Shown here one piece after another: positions 59,093 through 64,000 of a DNA stretch of 64,000 bases. Origin of the DNA: Halobaculum sp. CBA1158 (GTDB taxonomy: Archaea > Halobacteriota > Halobacteria > Halobacteriales > Haloferacaceae); contig NZ_CP090371.1 of NCBI RefSeq assembly GCF_021431925.1, positions 2,356,001 through 2,420,000 of the forward strand, read 5' to 3'. The translations under genes and the position numbers were made by a program. Under the pieces are notes generated by a model. It made no database searches and was not told the DNA's origin. It worked only from the letters and a program-made list of their open reading frames with translations. Position 1 is the stretch's first letter. Each line of letters starts with the position of its first letter.

Positions 59093-60226
59093 TCAGGCCG
59101 TTTCCGTCTCGGTGGCGGTCTCGGTACCGGCTTCCGTCTCGGTACCGGACCCGGTGCCGTCGGCGGTTTCGGTACCGGTCTCGGTGCCGTCGGCGGTTTC
59201 GGTCCCCTCGACCGTTCCGCCGGCGTCGACCGTAGTGAGCAGCTCGAACGGTTCCTCGACGGGCGCGGCGGCGGTGTCGAGGTAGCCGACGGCGAACACC
59301 GACGACACCGTTCCCCCCTCGAGTGAGACCTCCGCGGCGGCGACGACCTCTCCCGTCTCGCCCGTGCCGTCCCCGGTTCCGGTCTCAGTTCCCGTCTCAG
59401 TTCCAGTTTCAGTTCCCGTCTCAGTTCCAGTTTCAGTTCCCGTCTCCGTCCCAGAGTCGTCCGTCTCAGTTCCGGTCTCGGTGTCGCTCGGCGTCCCGGT
59501 CGGCGTCCCCGCCGCCTCGTCGGCGGCGCTGACCGCCAGCGAGTAGTCGCCGGGGGCGACCTCGACGTACTCGCTCGCCTCGCCGAAGCCGACTCCCTCG
59601 AACAGCGGGTCGCCGCCCTCGACGGAGACGTCGACGGCCGGCGCGTCCGGCGCGGCGTGAACCAACCGCACGGCCGCCGACTCCTCGTCCGGCGGCTCGA
59701 CCTCGTCCTCGAACGTCTCGATCCCGAGCGACTGGTTCGTCCCCGCGACCTCGCCGAGGGCGGCGACGGTGAACGCGCCGGTGGCGAACTCGGCGTCCTC
59801 CTCGAACACCGTCTCCTCCTCGCCGGTGGCCGTCACCACCACCGTGTACGTGCCCGGCTCCAACACGTAGTAGTCGCTCACGGTGCCGTAGGCAACGTCG
59901 CTCAGGATCTCCGCGTCGTCGACGGTCACGTCGACGTTCGGCGCGTCCGGCGACAGGTGCGCGATCCGAACGACCGCGTTCCCCTCGGCGACCGCCTCGG
60001 CGGGGTCGTCTGTCGCCTCGGGATCGGCCGCCGGTTCGTCCTCCGTCTCGGTCTCTGGTTCGGTCTCCTGGGGTGTCCCGTCGGTCTCCTCGTCGACCGT
60101 TCCGACCGTCTCGTCGGTCGCGTTCGTGCTGTTGTTCACGCCGCCGCCGCATCCCGCGAGGCCGACGCCGATACCGACCCCGAGCGCCGTCGCGAACCGT
60201 CGCCGTGACACGTCTCGTTGAGTCAT
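59093..60226 (-). CDS. Tat lipoprotein with two DUF4397 modules and TETGTETG repeats
   Basis: 377 residues from ATG 60226. The head SRRRFATALGVGIGVGLAGCGGG is a Tat signal ending in a lipobox Cys, so the protein is lipid-anchored outside. Two DUF4397 modules (IAHLSPDAPNVDVTVDD; LVHAAPDAPAVDVSVEGG) follow, with an acidic linker of Glu/Thr before them. A Gly/Thr/Glu repeat (ETGTETGT) lies at residues 240-275 and a second such repeat is at the end. It is a paralogue of the previous DUF4397 gene, with tail sequence diverged. Confidence 0.83.
   Translation of the reverse strand: MTQRDVSRRRFATALGVGIGVGLAGCGGGVNNSTNATDETVGTVDEETDGTPQETEPETETEDEPAADPEATDDPAEAVAEGNAVVRIAHLSPDAPNVDVTVDDAEILSDVAYGTVSDYYVLEPGTYTVVVTATGEEETVFEEDAEFATGAFTVAALGEVAGTNQSLGIETFEDEVEPPDEESAAVRLVHAAPDAPAVDVSVEGGDPLFEGVGFGEASEYVEVAPGDYSLAVSAADEAAGTPTGTPSDTETGTETDDSGTETGTETGTETGTETGTETGTETGTGDGTGETGEVVAAAEVSLEGGTVSSVFAVGYLDTAAAPVEEPFELLTTVDAGGTVEGTETADGTETGTETADGTGSGTETEAGTETATETETA
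59387..59434. repeat. Two exact 24-base tandem units in DUF4397 lipoprotein gene
   Basis: 59387-59410 and 59411-59434 are identical (starting AGTTCCCGTCTCAG) and a third partial copy follows. In frame they encode ETGTETGT. Confidence 0.8.
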
Positions 60227-60578
60227 GCAGGCCGTTCCGTCCCCCCGTGCGGCCTTTGTTATGCGTCGGACCGGTCTGGAAACGATCGGATTACGTCCCT
60301 CCGCGTGCCGTAGCCTCCCCGTGCTCCGGCGGCACCGCGAGTGCGACGTGGCCGTCGCTCCCGTTCCGTGGCGGTCAGTATGCGGACCCAACGCCGCGGT
60401 GGGTCCGAGTAATCGCGTCGTACGAACCGTGACGGTCCACGGCTGACCGCCGAAGACCGCCGAGGACCGTCGTCGGTCGTCGCGGGTCGAGGAGGGCCGT
60501 CGTGAGCCGCGGGGGAGTTGTCGCGAGTCGAGGCGAAGCCGTCGCGGGTCGAGGCGGATCCCCGTCGGAACCCGCCGC
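60227..60578. other. 352-base intergenic region, mostly without features
   Basis: After the promoter element the rest, up to the end of the YchF gene, holds no gene. A segment at about 60479-60567 has three imperfect copies of a GTCGCG(G/A)GTCGAGG motif. There is no convincing ORF or RNA. Confidence 0.5.
60255..60264 (-). promoter_or_regulatory. GCATAACAAA promoter element (second copy)
   Basis: The same decamer as at 58857-58866, 29 bases from the ATG at 60226. Confidence 0.6.
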
Positions 60579-61778
60579 CTACCCGGTCGTGACGACTTCG
60601 ACCACGTCGCGGTGAGCCAGCACGGTGTCTGCACCGACCTGGCGACCGCTCCGGCAGTCGATCCCGTGGAGGAAGCCGTCGCCGATGTCCGAGTGCAGCG
60701 TGTACGCGAAGTCCTCGGCGGTCGCGTGGCCCGGGAGCACGAAGCAGTCGCGGAACGGTCCCTTGCTCCAACTGCCGCTCGCGCTCCCGGGGAACACCGC
60801 CTTCGCGTCGAGCTCGTCGAACAGCGCCGCCTCGATCACCGACTGGACGCCCGTGCCGCCGTACTCGGTGACGAACTCGCGGATCACCTCGAGCCCCTGC
60901 GCCTGCTCGTCGCTCACGTCGCCGACGACCTCGAAGTCCTCGTCCCCGGGCGTGTAGTCGACGACGCCGGCCTCGTCGGCCGTCTTCAGCGACCCCTCGG
61001 CGTGGGCGCTCGCGGGGACGATAGTGAGGTGCTCGTACTCGGGATCGCTCGTGATCGCCTCGTAGTTCTCGCGGGCGGCGGGCGCGTCCATCTTGTTCGC
61101 CGCGATCACCATCGGCTTCGTCCGTTTGCGGATCTCGCGGGCCAACTCGAAGCGGTCCTCGTCGTCCCAGGCGTCCGGCTCCAGAGACAGATCCAGCGAG
61201 AGGACGACCTGCTTGATCTCGTCTTTGTTCGTCCGGAACGCGCTCATCTGCTCGGCGAGCACCTCCTCGACGCCGACCTCGTCGCCGGGGTTGGGACCCC
61301 GGTACATCGATTCGAACTTCTCGATCCCCTTCTCCAGGATGTCGAGGTACCACTGGTCGAGTTCCCCCTCCAGGAAGTCGATGTCCTCGCGGGGGTCGTG
61401 TCCCTCGGTGGGTTCGCCCTCGATGTCCGTCGTGCCGGAGAAGTCGACGACGTGGACGAGCACGTCCGCCTCGTTGAGGTCCGAGAGGAACTGGTTGCCC
61501 AGCCCCTTGCCCTCGTGTGCGCCGGGGATGAGCCCCGCCACGTCGACCAGTTTCACGGGGACGAACCGCGTGTCGTCGCGGCAGAAGCCGTGGTTCGGCT
61601 CGCACGTCTCCTCGAACTCGGGGGCCGGGCAGTCGACGCCGACGTACGCCTCGCCGACGCTGGGGTCGATTGTCGTGAACGGGTACGCCCCCTCGGGCAC
61701 GTCGTTCATCGTCGCGGCGTTGAAGAAGCTCGATTTCCCGACGGACGGCTTTCCGACGAGACCGATCGTGTAGCTCAT
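60579..61778 (-). CDS. ychF: YchF/Obg-family GTPase-like ATPase
   Basis: 399 residues from ATG 61778. G motifs: GKPSVGKSSFFNA (G1), DVAGLIPGAHEGKGLGNQFL (G3, switch) and NKMD (G4). The C-terminal TGS domain is at about residues 320-399 (LPGHATAEDFAYTLHSDIGDGFLHGIDCRSG). YchF-like proteins hydrolyse ATP rather than GTP and bind ribosomes; the archaeal group is closer to DRG-like proteins. It diverges from aIF2-beta and is the sole gene before it. Identity is clear; substrate preference is not. Confidence 0.9.
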   Translation of the reverse strand: MSYTIGLVGKPSVGKSSFFNAATMNDVPEGAYPFTTIDPSVGEAYVGVDCPAPEFEETCEPNHGFCRDDTRFVPVKLVDVAGLIPGAHEGKGLGNQFLSDLNEADVLVHVVDFSGTTDIEGEPTEGHDPREDIDFLEGELDQWYLDILEKGIEKFESMYRGPNPGDEVGVEEVLAEQMSAFRTNKDEIKQVVLSLDLSLEPDAWDDEDRFELAREIRKRTKPMVIAANKMDAPAARENYEAITSDPEYEHLTIVPASAHAEGSLKTADEAGVVDYTPGDEDFEVVGDVSDEQAQGLEVIREFVTEYGGTGVQSVIEAALFDELDAKAVFPGSASGSWSKGPFRDCFVLPGHATAEDFAYTLHSDIGDGFLHGIDCRSGRQVGADTVLAHRDVVEVVTTG

Positions 61779-61850
61779 TACGCTCGCTGGGCCGTCGCGC
61801 CTGAAACGGCTTTCTACCTCACCGCGGCCCTGTCGGGCGTTCACACGGGA

Positions 61851-61930
61851 TCCGGACGGGATCGCTCGGATCCGCTCTGAAGCGCTCGGGTCCGGACGGG
61901 AGCGCTCGGATCCGGACGGGAGCGCTTCGG
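61851..61930. repeat. Four tandem 20-base repeats between ychF and aIF2-beta
   Basis: Units at 61851, 61871, 61891 and 61911, each starting TCC(G/G)...; consensus TCCGGACGGGAGCGCTCGGA, with differences in the second unit. The surrounding gap 61779-62100 (322 bases) holds no gene; aIF2-beta's TATA box is at its end. Confidence 0.75.
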
Positions 61931-62070
61931 GTGGAACCGCTGGCGTCGCCGAGTGACTGATGCGTCGCTCGGGGGGTGAGTCGGGGGCGGCGGGATGACG
62001 GTCGGATCGGTCGCCGAACGGCCGTCGTCTCCCGATCGTCTCGGAACCACGGTATCGACTCTCTCGGAAG

Positions 62071-62079
62071 CCATATACG
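62071..62079 (+). promoter_or_regulatory. TATA box of aIF2-beta
   Basis: CCATATACG ends 21 bases before the ATG at 62101, so the transcript would be leaderless. Confidence 0.55.
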
Positions 62080-62100
62080 TCGAAGCGTCCTCCTTCGCTT

Positions 62101-62715
62101 ATGAACTACGCCGACGCACTCGACAGAGCCTACGACGAGTTGCCCGACACGCCCGCCGACGCCGGCGACCGCCTGCAGGTCCCGGACCCGGAGGGCCAGA
62201 CCGACGGGGCGTTCACCCGCCTGACGAACCTCTCGGACATCGCGGACGCGCTCTCTCGGGACGCCGAACACCTCCACAGCGCCATCCAGCGACAGCTCGG
62301 AACGAACGGCCAGTACGAGAACGGCGTCGCCCGCTACAACGGGTCCTTCTCGATCGCCGACTTCGACGGGGCCATCGACGAGTACGTCGCCGAGTTCGTC
62401 ACCTGCTCGGAGTGCGGCCTCCCGGACACCGTGCTCAAGACCGAAGACGGCGTCCGAATGCTGCGCTGTCAGGCCTGCGGTGCGTTCCGCCCGGTCCAGA
62501 AGCGCTCCTCGGCGGCGGCCTCCCAGTCGCAGGGTCCCGACATCGAGGAGGGGAAGACGTACGAACTGGAGATCACCGGCACCGGCCGCAAGGGCGACGG
62601 CGTCGCCGAGAAAGGGAAGTTCACCGTGTTCGTCTCCGGCGCACAGGAGGGCCAGACCGTCCAGGCGTACGTCCACAACGTCTCCGGCAACCTCGCGTTC
62701 GCCCGGCTGACGTAA
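62101..62715 (+). CDS. Translation initiation factor aIF2 beta with TRAM domain
   Basis: 204 residues. The N-terminal helix and core (TRLTNLSDIADALSRDAEHLHSAI; the strand FSIADFDGAIDEYVAEFVTC) are followed by a zinc ribbon (CSECGLPD... LRCQACGAFRP) and, from residue 140, a TRAM domain (YELEITGTGRKGDGVAEKGKFTVFV; AYVHNVSGNLAFARL). The factor helps bring Met-tRNAi to the ribosome. The TRAM tail is found in haloarchaeal versions. Confidence 0.93.
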   Translation: MNYADALDRAYDELPDTPADAGDRLQVPDPEGQTDGAFTRLTNLSDIADALSRDAEHLHSAIQRQLGTNGQYENGVARYNGSFSIADFDGAIDEYVAEFVTCSECGLPDTVLKTEDGVRMLRCQACGAFRPVQKRSSAAASQSQGPDIEEGKTYELEITGTGRKGDGVAEKGKFTVFVSGAQEGQTVQAYVHNVSGNLAFARLT

Positions 62716-62873
62716 GCGGGCCGGACCGCGACGGCGACACGGCACCGCCGGACTCGACCTCGACCCGGACCGCGACGGCGACCCGTCGCTCGCAGTTCTC
62801 TCGGTTCGCCTCCCGCTTTCAGTCGTGACAGTCGGGACCGAAGCTACTTGTTCGCCAGCGCCCGCGACCGGGT

Positions 62874-63119
62874 ATGGCACGGCTCGACCTCTCGGACGGC
62901 TTCGACGTCCACGAGTACCGCAGCAAGCTGAAGCTCCAGCGACAGGACGCCGGGTCGATGACGCTGTCGAACCGCGACGGACTGGGCTGTCCCGCCTGCG
63001 GCGACCCGTTCGAGCGCCTGTTCGTCAGCGACGACGAGACGGTCACGTTCGCGTCCGCGCCGGACGGACCGATCTGTCTCGCCAGGACGGACGAGCGCCT
63101 CCTCGTGTTGACTCACTAA
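62874..63119 (+). CDS. Small zinc-ribbon-like protein conserved in haloarchaea
   Basis: 81 residues: MARLDLSDGFDVHEYRSKLKLQRQDAGS, a CPAC pair with GDPFERLFVSDDETVTF, and a final RTDERLLVLTH. One CxxC pair plus a Cys in DGPICLARTD could coordinate zinc. I recall similar proteins annotated as 'flagella cluster protein', but no archaellum gene is near, so I leave the function open. Confidence 0.65.
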   Translation: MARLDLSDGFDVHEYRSKLKLQRQDAGSMTLSNRDGLGCPACGDPFERLFVSDDETVTFASAPDGPICLARTDERLLVLTH

Positions 63120-63131
63120 TTGTCGTCCCCC

Positions 63132-64000
63132 TCACGTCACGCGGTTTCTCAGTCTCTCCTCGCCGTCCCTGGCGAGCCGGCGGTAGTTCTCCGCGATGAT
63201 CTCCGTCCAGCGCTCGGCCTTGTGCGGCGTGCTCCCGGCCATGTGCGGCGTGACGACGGCGTTCGAGAGCTCCCACAGCGGCGAGTCCGACGGCAGCGGC
63301 TCCTCCTCGAACACGTCCAGGGCGGCCCCGCGGATCAGGTGCGAGCGCAGCGCCCCGACGAGCGCGTCCTGGTCGCAGACCTCGCCGCGGGCGACGTTGA
63401 CGAGCACGCCGTCCCCGCCCAGCAGGCGGAGTTCGTCGCCGCCGATCAGCCCCGCCGTCTCGTCGGTGAGCGGGCACGCGAGCACGAGGTAGTCGGCGGC
63501 CAGACACACCTCGTGGAGGTCCTCGGGCGACCGGGGCTCGTCGACGGCGTCGGGCATCGAATCGAGGTCGCGCTTCACGCCCCACACGTCCGTCCCGAAG
63601 GCGCTGGCGAGTTCGGCGACCCGCGTGCCGATCGCGCCGACGCCGACGATACCGACAGTCTTCCCGCGCAGTTCGCCGCCCTCGCGTCGCTCCCAGCGCG
63701 ACTCGGCCTGTTGGCGCGCCAGCGCGTGGAGGTCGCGCTCGAAGCTCAGCATGTAGCCGAGCACCTGCTCGCCGATCGGCTCGGCGTGGACGCCCGCCGA
63801 GTTCGTGACTGTCACTCCGCCGTCGGCGAGCTCCGCCGTCGGGAGGTAGTCGGTTCCGGAGGAGAGCGTCTGCACCCACCGCAGCGAGTCGGCCCGCTCG
63901 AGCAGGCCGTCGGGGAGTCGACCGATCACCACCCCGCGGGCGTCGGCGGCGTGGGCGTCGGTCTCGGCGGGCGTCTCCGCGGCGACGACGCGGTCGGCGG
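63132..64000 (-). CDS. D-2-hydroxyacid dehydrogenase (partial, 5' end outside window)
   Basis: About 290 codons are visible; the reading frame continues past position 64000, so the first part of the chain is missing. The Rossmann motif is GVGAIGTRVAEL and the NAD-specific Asp or basic residue follows in VKRDLD. Catalytic residues: Arg in VNVARGEVCDQ, Glu in FEEEPLP and His in VVTPHMAGST. It reduces a 2-oxoacid to a D-2-hydroxyacid (glyoxylate/phosphoglycerate dehydrogenase group); the substrate is unclear. Confidence 0.9.
   Translation of the reverse strand, partial: ADRVVAAETPAETDAHAADARGVVIGRLPDGLLERADSLRWVQTLSSGTDYLPTAELADGGVTVTNSAGVHAEPIGEQVLGYMLSFERDLHALARQQAESRWERREGGELRGKTVGIVGVGAIGTRVAELASAFGTDVWGVKRDLDSMPDAVDEPRSPEDLHEVCLAADYLVLACPLTDETAGLIGGDELRLLGGDGVLVNVARGEVCDQDALVGALRSHLIRGAALDVFEEEPLPSDSPLWELSNAVVTPHMAGSTPHKAERWTEIIAENYRRLARDGEERLRNRVT

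Noticed and set aside
61851-61930. CRISPR-like array
   Set aside because: The repeat copies are directly adjacent with no spacers, and no cas gene is present in the window.

Overview
The window reads as chromosomal DNA of an extremely halophilic archaeon (class Halobacteria). The GC content is very high, the predicted proteins are rich in Asp/Glu, and the gene set is typical: an 11-gene complex I cluster lacking nuoEFG, an aIF2-beta with a TRAM tail, Tat-dependent secreted proteins, an amphi-Trp protein, DUF4397 surface proteins and many genes with a TATA-like box about 23-30 bases before the start codon (leaderless transcripts). The genus cannot be fixed from sequence alone. No rRNA, tRNA, transposase or CRISPR array was seen.

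Layout. 1-835: AT-richer stretch with a probably frameshifted winged-helix/membrane gene and an opposing small membrane gene. 836-5365: metal homeostasis (HMA copper chaperone divergent from CopA; NicO-type Ni/Co exporter or importer divergent from NikR). 5376-12608: Fe-S photolyase, two small genes, acyl-CoA ligase, aldo/keto reductase, secreted subtilase, small zinc and acidic proteins. 12698-15101: CBS-ParB-like protein and TrkA-N/DHH phosphoesterase. 15219-25870: nuoA-B-CD-H-I-J1-J2-K-L-M-N, all on the minus strand and mostly overlapping. 25968-31760: purKE, an Agl23-like membrane protein, ribH and an aminotransferase. 32108-34066: cobalt-type nitrile hydratase whose alpha subunit is fused to its accessory (activator) domain and a His-rich tail. 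34139-49698: Hel308-like helicase, old-yellow-enzyme family protein, beta-carbonic anhydrase, macro-domain protein, S9 peptidase, IMPase-family phosphatase, DUF4349 lipoprotein, DUF2071 protein, VOC protein, amphi-Trp protein, KDPG-type aldolase, ABC-2 exporter, methyltransferase and SelW/Rdx-like protein. 49828-56280: a two-gene type III-like restriction-modification system with an unusual helix-hairpin-helix head on the methylase and a D-P-H variant nuclease motif. 56400-64000: GAF histidine kinase, two DUF4397 surface proteins sharing a promoter motif, YchF-type GTPase, aIF2-beta, a zinc-ribbon protein and a partial D-2-hydroxyacid dehydrogenase cut by the window edge.

How the parts work together. 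The nuo cluster should build a proton- or ion-pumping quinone reductase that takes electrons from a donor other than the NADH module. purK and purE perform successive steps of purine synthesis. NikR most likely controls the adjacent NicO transporter through a perfect palindrome lying between them. The nitrile hydratase needs cobalt and carries its own chaperone-like domain. Several genes carry short in-frame or intergenic tandem repeats (18, 20, 24, 25 and 36 bases), which suggests slippage-prone sequence in this lineage.

The strongest candidates for something new are the alpha-activator nitrile hydratase fusion, the HhH-headed type III-like restriction system, the CBS-ParB/SerK-like protein, and the paired DUF4397 genes with a common promoter element.
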